Assembly (NCBI GenBank): GCA_026874595.1
Contig: CM049307.1
Span: 30,540,362-30,604,361, forward strand
Reading direction: 5' to 3'
Source of the DNA: Sipunculus nudus
Taxonomy: Eukaryota > Annelida > Sipuncula > Golfingiida > Sipunculidae
DNA length: 64,000 nucleotides
Positions 11,860-24,400 of the stretch are shown here, piece after piece. The translations under genes were made by a program, and so were the position numbers. The notes under the pieces were generated by a model. The model saw only the letters and a program-made list of their open reading frames with translations, was not told the origin of the DNA and made no database searches. How positions within the stretch are numbered: position 1 is the first letter of the stretch; every line of letters starts with the position of its first letter.

Positions 11860-13485
11860 ACAGATCTGATTCACAGACTACACAACAGGCCAACTGATAC
11901 ATGTATAGCAACATATATATGTTAAATAATGTACGTTCTCCAACTCCTTGTATTAGTTCAGAAGTTTATATTTATATCCATATTTGAGTCAATATTTTGT
12001 GGATGGACCTTTTAATGTCCCACCGAGGTCAAAATCAACGATTTTTTCCTTCTTTCTTTGTTTTATCCAATCTTTCCTGTGTATAAGAAAGATAAGATAT
12101 AGCTGATTTTCAAAACCCGGCCTGAGCTTTTGGCAAAATATTAATCCTAAATGTGACAGATTTGCCTCTGATTTTATTTGTATTTATGGCTTTGACTTTA
12201 TTTCCAAGGTCATACGCTCTAAAACCTGAGGATTGGTGCGATGAATAGAAACTACTAGGCCCATGGGACTACTCGGTCCTCAGCCGATCATGCAGAATTG
12301 ACCAGTTATGCTTTCTGGGTCAGTGATACGCTCCCGAGGCAGCGGAAATCTTACGCTTCTAAAGAAACAACTGATTTTCACGCTGCCAGCTTTGGCCGTT
12401 TATGATATATTTAGACACCAGATGGCGGTTCGTTGTCCGCTGAAAAACACGTGCGTATGATGTGACAAGCAGTTAACCAGATGCCAATAAACAAACACTC
12501 GACAGGCATCCTGGCTCCGCCCATAGCTGTGCTTCAAGCGCCGTTTGAAGACATGCATTTAACGGTCGAATTTTAATTGCTCCCTCTGCATTCTCGCATC
12601 ATCGACCGATTCGATTCTGACAGTATGACTGTGTTAGCGTAGCCATGTATCTGTTGCCTGCAGAACTGAAACCAGCCAGCGAGGTGTGCACGCAGCCTTT
12701 GTTGTTACGTTTCGTTTGAATTACAGCTCACCGGCCGGGCATCCTTTGTGCCCAAGGCCCTGAGCAAACCATGTCTGCGGCAATTCTCTCCGAGTCTGTG
12801 GCCTGTTCAGACCATTACATGAACGATGAGCTGTCACTAAAAAAAAAATGAAACATGATTGGCTCCGTGTATTCCTCGCTTGGCCGTGTCTTCCAGCACA
12901 AGGTCTTATCTGATTGGACAAAAAAAATACAGTGCTCCCCTCTGGTGTTGCAATTCAGGATACGAGGTCATAACAAACAGCGCTTTCCATATAGGCAGTA
13001 TGCCTATAGTTAAAGCGCTGTGTAAAGAGCCTAGGTCAGTGACAAGAGAGTATAATCACAAATGAGCGGGATTAAAGCCTGCTTCTGGAAAAATGTTAAG
13101 CCTTAACTAATGTTGCGACAGACCCATGTTTTGCTGCACCAGACTTCAAGGAGTGAGCCCTTCAGGCTAAAACTAAGTTCTTCGGGATATCATCTTCATA
13201 CTTCGAGGTCTGTGGCACGAGGCTTGTTCACGTGAAAGCGGTAGTATGGTGATGCGGGAACTGTGCGTGAACAAACACACACACCCATATCCACACGAAT
13301 GGGAATGAACGCCTTCCCTCTTGGCGTACAGACCAAACAAAAAACTAAACCCATACAATGTATGATATACCAGCTGGAGATATTACACACAACAAAATAC
13401 CTCATATCAATATAATAAAGTTGATATTTACAGGTTTTCGGTGATCAAATGTGTGACATGGTTATCTGTCTAATTAAACTGCGTT
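11860..13485. other. Non-coding stretch
   Basis: No homologous exon was recognised. Open frames of 60-70 codons at 12721-13405 have no domain and overlap on both strands, so they are treated as chance. The region is somewhat more GC-rich at 12470-12800. Confidence 0.45.
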
Positions 13486-13489
13486 CTCG

Positions 13490-13562
13490 CTTTAACCGCT
13501 CTTTTGTAATGTAAGAATCTCTGGCTCTACCCACAAGGGTTGGCACAGCGCAAAGAATTGTA
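13490..13562 (+). repeat. Short dispersed repeat, second copy
   Basis: It matches the 10656-10745 repeat (TTAACCGCTC, TCTCTGGCTCTACCCACAAGGGTTGGCACAG). The downstream half is missing. Confidence 0.55.
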
Positions 13563-13574
13563 TTTAGAACAATA

Positions 13575-13730
13575 CCAGCGTCGGGCCTGGACAGCTGAGT
13601 GGAAAAATGCTCGGCCTACTATGCTGGTGACCCCGGTTTGATCCAAGGTGCTGCCATGAAAGTGGCCCGTCCAAGGTCGGTAGTCTTCTCCGGCTTCCAC
13701 CACCTCTCTAATCTATTATCCCCTTAATAT
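13575..13730 (+). mobile_element. tRNA-derived SINE
   Basis: The plus strand has an A-box-like phrase (CTGGACAGCTGAGTGG) and a B-box-like phrase (CCGGTTTGATCC) at tRNA-like spacing, followed by a TCTCCGGCTTCCACCACC body. It ends in an AT-rich tail near 13735. Confidence 0.65.
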
Positions 13731-13944
13731 CTAATTATGTACCGACCCAATCGGTCAAACTTTGTCGTTGCTGAGGGAGACAGTGCGGGCCGGTATCGTC
13801 CAATCTTTAAACATGTGGCACAAAGCCATAATCAGACAGAATATATTAGATATGTACTATTTAAATCATTCGGAGGTGTTTCACTTAACCAGAAAGGCTA
13901 CTCGAAAAGGTCAAAAATTTAATTTTATCCAAAGGTATATTTCT

Positions 13945-13949
<5 letters not shown>

Positions 13950-13992
<43 letters not shown>
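13950..13992. repeat. (TA)n microsatellite
   Basis: About 21 TA units. Confidence 0.95.
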
Positions 13993-13994
<2 letters not shown>

Positions 13995-14882
13995 GAAGTA
14001 TGTAAGGACCATAATTAAAAATCATTTCTCCAAATCATTGGTATTCTGTGTGCATGTTTAATCCTTCTAGGTGAAATGAAATACCATATCTAAGAAACAT
14101 ATTTATTTGCACAAACAGTGAAAAGAATAAAAAAACATCAAACAACTGTGCAGAAAAAAAGGCATTTTCACCTAAGCGATATCCTCCCCTGCCAAGGAAT
14201 ATGTCTTTGGTATGTGTGATCACGAGTTTCTGAACACGTCACAGTGTTCGGTGCATATTTGTATTCCTTATAGATTTTATTCTTCACTGGTTCTTAGAAC
14301 ACTGTTGAGACGTGTTGCCTCAGGCAAAATAGTATATCTTAGCATAACTCCAGATGTTCTTGATATTTACAAACAATGTAAACACAACGTTTTTTACATG
14401 CATGCCCCATTCAGCTGCACACGAACAATATACGGCAAAATAAATGTGCAACCAAGTGTTTCACCGTGTGCGGGTGTTCCTGTTTAGACTTACACCAGAT
14501 GGTGGTCAGTGAGCTGAGCATCGTGTCATATAAGATGTTTTTGATGGCCGATAGCAGTGCCAGATATACGTATTGGCTGAGCGGGCTTCAGCCCAGGGCC
14601 TCCTGATGAAAGTAAAATATGCCGTAAATATTTTTATTTTTAACGATAAGAATAAAGCAAAATTAGGAGTTCGCCCTCTGACTAATTAGCTAGACCTATA
14701 TCCTATAAAGCAAGCAAGGGCCCTGTTCAATTAGAAAATATATGTCAGCAATTTAACAAATTTTACATATGCGAACATTTACAGCTCATTATCTCACTTC
14801 GTATCAAACACTGGCTTATTTCAATCCAAATAAAAAACAAGCGAAAGTCCTCTTCTAGATGTTAATATGTCAACTATAAAAA

Positions 14883-15269
14883 GTGGACACACGGAGCAGC
14901 AGCACAATTATAAAAAGTGGACACACAAAGGAGCAGCACACGGAGCCTTATATGAACATTTTCCAAGAGACATGTAAAAGTTTATTCCCGTTTATTCTTG
15001 TTGAGAAGTTAATGCAGGAATATTCAAAACTATTAACAGGTTTGTTGATAAATACTTGCATTTTGCAAATTATAAATAAGCGTACCCTGGACAAAAACAA
15101 ATATATTTCAAGTTACGTTCAAGAAGTATACCAAAAATCTTTTTTTTTTAATTTTCCAGTGAGAAAAGAATTAAATATAATCAACGTTCAAGAATTTCTG
15201 AAGTTCGGTTGTTCACCTAAGCAGGATAAACCAAAGCACACTAAACACGATAAGATAAGGAAATGTTAA
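14883..15269 (+). CDS. Unrecognised 128-codon open frame
   Basis: The predicted protein has hydrophobic stretches (SLFPFILVEKLMQ, LLTGLLINTCILQIIN) and a Lys-rich end. It begins inside a tandem duplication of AATTATAAAAAGTGGACACAC, so the true start may be the later ATG at about 14952. I recognise no family. It lies about 600 bp upstream of copy 1 on the same strand with no visible splice link. It could be a transposon relic or a chance frame. Confidence 0.2.
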   Translation: MDTRSSSTIIKSGHTKEQHTEPYMNIFQETCKSLFPFILVEKLMQEYSKLLTGLLINTCILQIINKRTLDKNKYISSYVQEVYQKSFFFNFPVRKELNIINVQEFLKFGCSPKQDKPKHTKHDKIRKC

Positions 15270-15841
15270 TGAATGTAATGACTTGTAGGCTGAAGCATAG
15301 CTATGAATTTTCTGTGTTATGTCTTTATGAAAACCATACTTTTATCAAACATTAAACATTGAGCAATTTTATGAAAACATCGCTCACTATCATTTGCACC
15401 CCCATTTGTTAACTAGTGCTCGGTATTTGTTGTCATGTACTGTCTCCCAGGGCTATTTCTGGTGACCATGACCTGGCTGTGCTTACTCGACCAGAGTGAA
15501 GAAGCCAGAATGACTGGCAGAACAATTGGATTCTTGCCCGTGCACACAGGTCATCCACCAGTATCCACATGCCATTGCCCCGTCCCCCCGGCCTCCATGA
15601 CTGTTTTCCCCGTCTTATACATATATGATGTGTGGCGGTTTTGACCCCATAAATTTAAAAAAGACGTTGTGTTTTCTCATTGCCCGGCCTGCCTAAGTCC
15701 CGTAACCTAAGGCCTAAATCCGGCACTTGTTCTATATTGCACTTACGACTTAAAAGGGCTTTTATTAAACATAAAGGTAAGAGGCTGACATTAAATTTAT
15801 AGGCTGAAATATCTAGACTATACATCGATTTTCCTTATTTC

Positions 15842-18365
15842 AGATACTAAGCAGGACATCTTAGTTTATGTGATCGACATTATCAGCTGGTAAAGCTTCA
15901 TTCAACGTCTGTAGATAATGATGGAAGAAGTTGAAACAAAACTTCCCCGAGAGGCTGAGTGTTTGTCAACAGAAGTACATAATGAAAAAAAGGGCCTTGA
16001 GCAACAGGATGCGTATGGTATAGAACCTGTAAACAAAGGAAAGGAAACTGTACTGAACGTGAAAGAAATCGATAAAGAAACAACTCAAGATGTTGACAAA
16101 TCGAACGGTAACACACTGCCAAGCGATTTAACGATAGAGGGAATATGTGAGCTCGTTAAAGACTGCGTAATCTGGATTACCAAACAGACAGATTATGATA
16201 AACCAGAAGTAAAAAAATGTGTCAAAATTATTTCGGACAGCCACAGCTACAGATCAGCCAGGCCTCGAGTAACTAAAATTCTGTGCACAGAGGATTTTCC
16301 AAGTAAGCGCTTCTTAAGAACATAGCATGTGGTTCCACGTATTTATGAGGTAGGGACTTGGTATTGTTGGCTTTTGCGTGCACAACGTTTTAAAGTTTTG
16401 GTTTTAAATAATTTCAATGTAGAGGCCTAAGGGAAGAACTGATTCATCTCTGAATAATGGAATCATTTCTCTTGATTTCTAGAAAATTATGTTGAACCAA
16501 CAGCCACTGTTGATGTGTCGCAAACACATTTGCTTTTACTTGGTTCTGTAATCCCTTTCAGTCCTTGTTATCTCTTGTCACAGATGTTGTATTTTAAGAT
16601 GTACGATACTTTTATACTGTAGTTATTGTCATTTGCCTAATCTTATCGTAAATTTATCCTAGTTTTACTAAGGATGAGAAAATTAAATTGTATATAAACT
16701 TTAGCTGTCAGATTTAATATCTTTACACATATTTATACGTCTCTTTCCAATTGTGGGTGGTGAATTAATTTCTCTGGTACCAGCTTCATGGTTTTTGCCA
16801 TTTTCATAGCTTAAGGAACAATAGGAACAGCAGCAGTCATGCAAAAGAGTTCAATTGTGATACATACATATCTTGAACACCTTCAAAGAATTCTAAAAAC
16901 AAATCATCGTGTCACACATCTTCATGCTGTGGAAAAGAGATAGGAAAAAGTTATTTTTATGCAAATCTCAATATGGCAGTCATAGCAAAACTCTTCATCA
17001 TATTAATTTGAGATTTATAGAATATACCCTGATTACCCAGGACATGTCTTAAGTTTTGCAATTAAAAGGAATTATTAAATTTCAAGGAGCATTGGAAAGA
17101 AAAATTAACAATTATCATAAAAGTTCACCGATGAGCATTCGGTCCCTTGGCTCTTGTTTATCATGCATAAAGGCTTATATCGGCAAATTAGAGCAAATAT
17201 CAATGGCATAAGACAAGGCCCGGGGATGCCCTAATTACAAAGTTTCGAATACTCTATAGTCAGTTTAGCAAAGATGATAACATGAAGCCGTAAAGTGCCG
17301 AAGACGCCATCAACCAAAGAGTGTACGTGACATACATATATATATACAGTAGTGCGAACTATTTTCTTATTACATATAGATAGATTTTTACCTCAGTGTT
17401 TCTGAACATAAACCCTTGCTTTTACTCTTCGAGGTAACACCACTATATTGACTAGTGGAGCTGTTACGCTCCTCACGCAGCTGTTATACGCTGCAGTCGT
17501 CCTAGGTCTCCTTTTTGTTTGAACCGCTGCCTTTTATGGCAAGTGTCTCTGTGTCAGAACACAGAGCAAAAGATTGTAATCAGCCCAATGAGTAAGTGGT
17601 ATTGCGTATACAGCACAAATAGGACAACTTGGTACGGCTGCAGAGTCTAAGGAGTCTATGAAGCTGTCTGTCTTTATAAAACTGTTCGGGATATTGTCGG
17701 AAATAAAAAAAAAACTCGATAAATAGCATTAGCAACTTCAGATCAGGGTTGTACACCATGTTATTATCTATGTTATGTGTCAAAGGGGCCCATAAAAGTA
17801 TAAATGGCGAGTGCATAAGCCCTTTTGCTAGTGCTAGTGACTATCTTTCGATATGAGATGTGTACATACGAATAAACAATAGTTTCCTGCACGAAAAACG
17901 ATAATCATAAATAGGAACAGGTCATATAATTATATGATATACAAGAATTTTTTTCAATGAATTTTTCCTCAATCGGTTTGTTAAACCTTTAATATTTGTT
18001 CACTTAATATTCAAATTTGTACGTGGTTTGTTCCACAGGAATTGTTGTCGAAATGATGGAATCATCTCAGCAGTACGAGGAACATATCTACGGAATAGCA
18101 TGGAATTTCTCCGACACTTCTCTTGAATTTGCAAAGGTGAGGGATATGGTTCTTCCTAAAGCGTTTTGCTGCCTTTTGTTAAAAGAAAACATATTTATCT
18201 CTAATGTACGATATATTATCACGTACGAACGACATACTATTTCGTACATACGAAAAACTATGTCATATGTACAACGTAATTGGCATAAGTTTTCTCACCC
18301 ATACTGTACAACATGCCCTCCCTAGGTAAACCACTGAAACATTGAAAAATACATTTTGTTATCTG

Positions 18366-18434
<69 letters not shown>

Positions 18435-21400
18435 CGAAGCCGCTTAATTGCAAGAGGCTTTTGTCAAGCAATTGTTTTGCAATTAACCGAAGTTGCATTT
18501 AGGCGAAGTTCACTGTCTACCATAAGCCGAATGATCAATCGGACCGCCGAATATTTAATAATTTTATGTTTGTTGTGTAACACGATTCGTATTTTGATAA
18601 AGAAGTGGAGATCAATGCGTTCGCGCTTGCCACTCTTGATTGAAAAGTGACATGATTCGAAATTTGCTGGTCATTTATAGAAGAGATGTCTTGTCAAGTC
18701 ATACCGAACATAATGGGTTAACAATGTAAGTTTATATAAGAGCCTTTGACAATTCTGAGTATCATCAAAAGAACAAACCATGGGACAGCTAGCACACAAA
18801 GTTTGTTTGACAAACAAACTCAAGCTGATTAAGAGTTTCTCTCGAGATCAAGGTGTTTAATATGCGTGACGTATTTTTAACCCACCATTGTTAACCCACT
18901 TCAAAGAGATGTGTGCTGTGCCGTATCGAACTGCATCACCGAGCACAGGGTAATTAAGGTCCTTTGTACACATGTGCACCTGCAGTTATCAAGCGGCTAC
19001 TTTTGAACTTCCGGTCTATGATCATTATTTGGATAACACAAACACAACTCACCGACTTATTGAAGTACTTGCATTTAACGTGAGTTTTCTACCTTTCTGT
19101 ACATATTTTTCTTGCGTTAATCTGAAGTTTTCGATAATGAGGCTTCCGATTATGCGGCGCGTTTTTGATGATAACATATAGGAAATGATGTTTTCAGAAT
19201 ATCTTGCAAATAAGCGGCATTTTCTGTTAACCGACTTGCAAATAAGTGGCCTCGTCTGTATATATATACCACCCGATTTATTATTAATTTGTGTCTTCAG
19301 ATTTCTGAAATATTTCAAGGGAGGGAAATATATCAAATCGTTGTCTGCCAGTCATATACAGAGCTCTTTTTCTTTTACATAGGTGGCCTGCGGTGTAGTC
19401 TGTGGAACCTGTTAGACTCATTATAAGATTATTTTTTTTTTTTATTTGTCAATAGTCAGTATTAGTTAGACATTCGATCAAACATCGTATAGTTATTTTA
19501 CTATAACATACTTTCTCACGCTCATGATTTATGGAACTTCTGCCAATGTCAATAACGAAAGTAATGATAAGCTCCGAAATTCTCCGACCGACAAATATAA
19601 TCAACAACAATAGTCATCGTTCTTTACGCTAATGATCTCACCATAGGGCTAATTTTATGCTAATAATCAGTCTTTGGCTAAGCACTATCAATAGCCAAGG
19701 TTTATTTAATAAAAAGAAAATAGTTCAATATAGTTTTGGGATACCTTGTTAAGTGAAGCGTCGTTTTACGTATTTTAACAGCAACTTGGTGAAGCAGGAC
19801 TTATAAAGATTCTTTTACCAAAGTTGAAAGACCAGCCACAAGCAGAGGTAGGTGTGCAAAGGCTAGTCTGGTAACACCCATCAAACAAAACATATTTTTA
19901 CGCAAACAAATAATTGGTAAAGAAAGTACATTAAAAAAATATGTAGATATTTTACATTTCCATAAAAAAGTCGCACAATTTGGAGGCTGCATCATTTTCT
20001 AAAAATCAAAGTGATAATTTTTGCCGGGTATATTCTCAAACTAACGAGCGCTCTCCCACCAAAAAGTAATGGGTCAGGTATCTCTATCAACATTTCGTGA
20101 AAATAGCCGACATGCTGATCAAAACCAATAAAATAATATATATTTCTGCGAACATAGTTGCTTAAGTATGTTACAGTTTTACAGTTTTGTTTCAGACATA
20201 TTTCGGCCTGGATCCCCCCCCCCCCCTCGACCTTTCTGGACCTGGTCACTTTTTTAGGCTTTGTCATTCGTTCTCCTTGGTTTGACCCCTCCTCCTTTTC
20301 CTAAATCCTGAATCCGCCCCTGCATTGTTAATATATAAAATATTAAGCAAATGGGCATAGCCTGTGCCTCAGAACTGTTGCGGACTCAATCCTAAATTTT
20401 ACCATGTTGGTGTGTTGATGTATGAAATTCATACTTTAGGGTGCTTTACCAGGTGCACGGCCAGTCCTTTCCATGTGAGCTTTTTGTATGCGTTTGCCGA
20501 GCGGCAAACGCCCGCTTCTAGAGGAGAATCCACGGTCTTACGTCACTGTGGTGTCTCTCCTTAGCACGGGTACGGGAAAACCCACCATGTGACCTCATTT
20601 GAAGGCGGAATTCCCATGCGATTGTCGCGGGCGAAACGCAGAAATCAAGCATTGCTTCGTATGTCGCGCGCCAAACGTAGAAATCAAGCATTGATGGTTT
20701 CCAAAACTGACGCATGCGTTTGCCGCGCGGTAATCTCATACATGGAAATAGAACATGACTTATTGACTGGTTGGATTTTCGCCGCGCGGCAGACTTTAGG
20801 AAAAGCCTCGGTCACAACCCCCTGCGGTCATCGCACACCGTAGAGTACCGCACGGTTTTTGGGACCGCAGGAATACTTAAGCCTCGGTCACAACTCGCTG
20901 CGGCAACCGCACACCGTAGATCACCTTTCGGTTTTTTAAACCGCAGGAATACTTATGCGGCCGACGTGCGGGAACGGCACGGTGTCTTCCTCATTCTCAC
21001 GGCCGTCGCTAACCCTGCTGACGCCGCAAGCTCACCTTGCGGAAGCCGCAAAGACCCCTTACGACAGCCGCAGGTACGCCGTACGTCCCTCGGGTAGCCA
21101 AGAAGGCGTTAAAAGTCGCCCGGTTATCCTACGACCACCGTACGTTTACTGTACGATGCTCGTACGGAGCCCGTAGGTGGCTGTCTGACGCACAGCCGCC
21201 GCATCAACTTAAGCGCTTGCGCTTATGTCAGTTACGGTCGTTGCGGAGTCCCTGCGGCCTTTGAAAAACGCACAGTTGCCGTGCGTCAACCGCACGGAAT
21301 AGCCCAAAACACTCGCCGTACGGCGACCGTATCCCGGTTGTGACCTAGGCTCAATGCGTACATGGAAAAGCACCCTTAGATATCGCAGTAATGTTTATAT

Positions 21401-24400
21401 ACACTGTATGCAAGCATTTCAAGAATATGGACCCGTTACTTATAAGAATCGATCGGGAAAATTGAAGAAACCCCTTTTTTTATTCTTCCCAACTGCCGCA
21501 GGCACGATTGTAAAAATTCTAAAAGAACAGCAATCTAAGTTGATAGAATTTTTCATCTGAGCGTCATGAGTCACTTGTCTTCTGTCTGAACTCACTTCCA
21601 ACATCACTGGCATCCCCGAAATCTATAAAGCCAGGTGATGGTCATCAAGATGATGGCGTTTGTGTACTTCATGTCTCTTGTTGGTTCCTATATGGCTTAT
21701 AACCCTATTTTTGATCTGCATTGGCTACTTAGTAATGTCATGAAATGCTCCCGATTCCATTGGTTCCGCTGCTGCTACCTTCTACCTCTTTCGGACCTAA
21801 CATGATTTATTGGCTGCTCTATTCCAGGGCGTCAATTACCTAATATCTCAATTACCAACATTCCCATATACTAGAAGATGTGCTTTCCATTGTAGGATAA
21901 TAAAATCTTGGCCACAGCATGTATTTCCATACTTCACAATATCTCAAAGGTGCCAGAGGTCAAGAATATATACAGGGAAGAAAATGCTATTACGGTAGGT
22001 GTACAGAACATTTAGCACTAGAAATGGACAAGTGCATCGGCTCAATGTGTATTTTTAGCTCAGCTGACTGAAAGTCATCTGAGCTATAGCGATCACTCTT
22101 TGTCCGTCGTCCGTCTGTCCGTCTGTCCGTCCGTTAACTAGACACAAATCGTAACCGCTGGACCTAGAACCTTGTAACTTGGCATTCTGAGAAGTCCATG
22201 AAAAATCAGAAATTAGGTCTCTGTTACCCATATCCTTCGAGCTATGGGGCCCCGAATACACCCTAGAAAAGTCAAAATTTTCATACAAAAACTTCAATAT
22301 CTCATAAACTACTTGACTGATGGTCATGATTTTTGGCATACATATTGATCATGAGATGTCACCTGTATTTTTCGATGTTTTACGAATATTTTTTTCTATT
22401 TTTGAGACCTTTAAAAATGTGAACATCTGTTAACAAGGCACAAATCGTGAAGACTGGACCTAGAATCTTAATTCTTGACACACTGAGAGGTCCATAAAAA
22501 ATTTCCTTGGAAACCAGAAATTAGGTCTCTGTTACCCATATCCTTTCAGCTATGGGGCCCCAAAGTACCCCCCCCCCCCAGAATAGTCAAACATTTCATA
22601 CAAAAACTTCAATATCTTAATAACTACATCACTGATGGTCATGATTTTTGGCATATATATTGATCATGAGATGTTCGATCAGTTCCTGAAGACTGGTGGC
22701 GCCACCTAAATTGTTCGATTTTTTACGATTTTTTCCTCTATTTTTGAGACCTTTAAGGATGCTGTCATCTGTTAACGTGGCACAAATCGTAACAACTGGA
22801 CCTAGAATCTTCATTCTCGACACACTGAGAGACCTATGAAAAGTCTCCAGGGAAACCAGAAATAAGGTCTCTGTTACCCATATCCTTTGAGCTATGGGGC
22901 CTCAAAGTACCCCCCCCCCCAGAATAGTCAAAAATTTCATACAAAAACTTCAATATCCCAGTAACTACATTACTGATGGTCATGATTTTTGGCATACGTA
23001 TTGATCATGAGATGTCTCATCAGTTTCTGCAGACTGGTGGCGCCACCTGTATTTTTCATTTTTTACGAATTGTTTTCTCTATTTTTGAGACCTACAAAAA
23101 TGTGAACAGCTGTTAACAGGGCATAAATAATAAAGACTGGACCTAGAATCTTCATTCTTGACACACTGAGAGGTCCATTAACAGTCTCCATGGAAACCTG
23201 AAATAAAGATTCTGTTACCTATATCCTTTGAGCTGTGGGGGGCTCAAAATTACCCCCAAGAATTATAGAAAATTTGATAAAAACAATAACTACAACACTG
23301 ATGGTCATGATTTTTGGCATACATATTGATCAGGAGGTGTTCTATCAGTTCCTGCAGAGTGGTGGCGCCACATGTATTTTTTTCCAAATTTTCATAGTTT
23401 TTTTTTTTCTCTATTTTTGAGACCTTTAAGGATTTAGTTATCTGTCAACAGGAAACAAATCGTAACGACTTAAAATCTTCATTCTTGACACACAGGGAGA
23501 CCCATGGAAAGTCTCCATGGGAACCTGAAATTAGGTCTTTGTCACCCATATCCTTTAAGCTATGGCACTCCAAAGTACAGCTCAGAATAATGGAAATTTG
23601 ATACAAAAGCTGAAGTATCTGAACAACTAATGCAGAGATCACCATAATTGTTTGCATGGATATTGATCATGGAGTGTTTCATCAGTTTCTGCAGACTGGT
23701 GGCACCACCTGTATTTGTTCGGGTTTTGTTTACGAATTTTTTCTCTATTTTTTGAGACTTTTAAAGATATGAACATTTGATAACAGGGCACAAATCATAA
23801 AAAACTGGACCTAGAATCTTCATTCTTGACACACATGGAGACCAATGAAAAGTCTCCATGGAAACCTGAAATTAGGTCTCTGTTACCCATATCCTTTGAG
23901 CTGTGGGGGGCTCCTAATTACCCCCCAGAATAATAGAAAATTTGATAAAAACAAACTGCAACATCTGAATAACTACAACACTGATGGTCATGATTTTCGG
24001 CATACCTATTGATCATTCTGTTTCATCAGTTTCTGCAGACTTGGTGAGCCACCTCTATTTTTTTTAAATTTTTACGATTTTTTTTCTCTTTTTTTTGAGA
24101 CCTTTAAAGATGTGGTTATCTGTCAACAGGGTACAAATCGCAACAACTGGACCTAGAATCTTCATTCTTGTCATGCAAGCAGGACCATGAAAAGTGCCTG
24201 TGGAAACTTGAAATTAGGTCTCTGTTACCCATATCCTTTGAGCTATAGGACTCCGAAGTATCCCTCAGAATAATAGACAATTTGATACAAAAGCTGAAGT
24301 ATCTGAACAACTAATGCGGAGATCACCATGATTCTTTGCAAGGATATTGACCACTAAGTGATTTTATTAGTTTCTGCAGTCTGGTGGAGCCACCTGTATT

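Noticed and set aside
20589..21264. Overlapping 73-108 codon frames in a GC-rich stretch
   Set aside because: They are a by-product of the GC-rich nested MITE; no domain, start context or splice sites.
21501..21560. Possible extra copy of ARM exon 2 (GTIVKILKEQQSK after CCGCAG)
   Set aside because: Only a short weak resemblance to GVIVKMVKS, followed at once by TGA inside an AGCTGAGCGTCATG-type element tail; copy 1 already has exon 2 at 18039.
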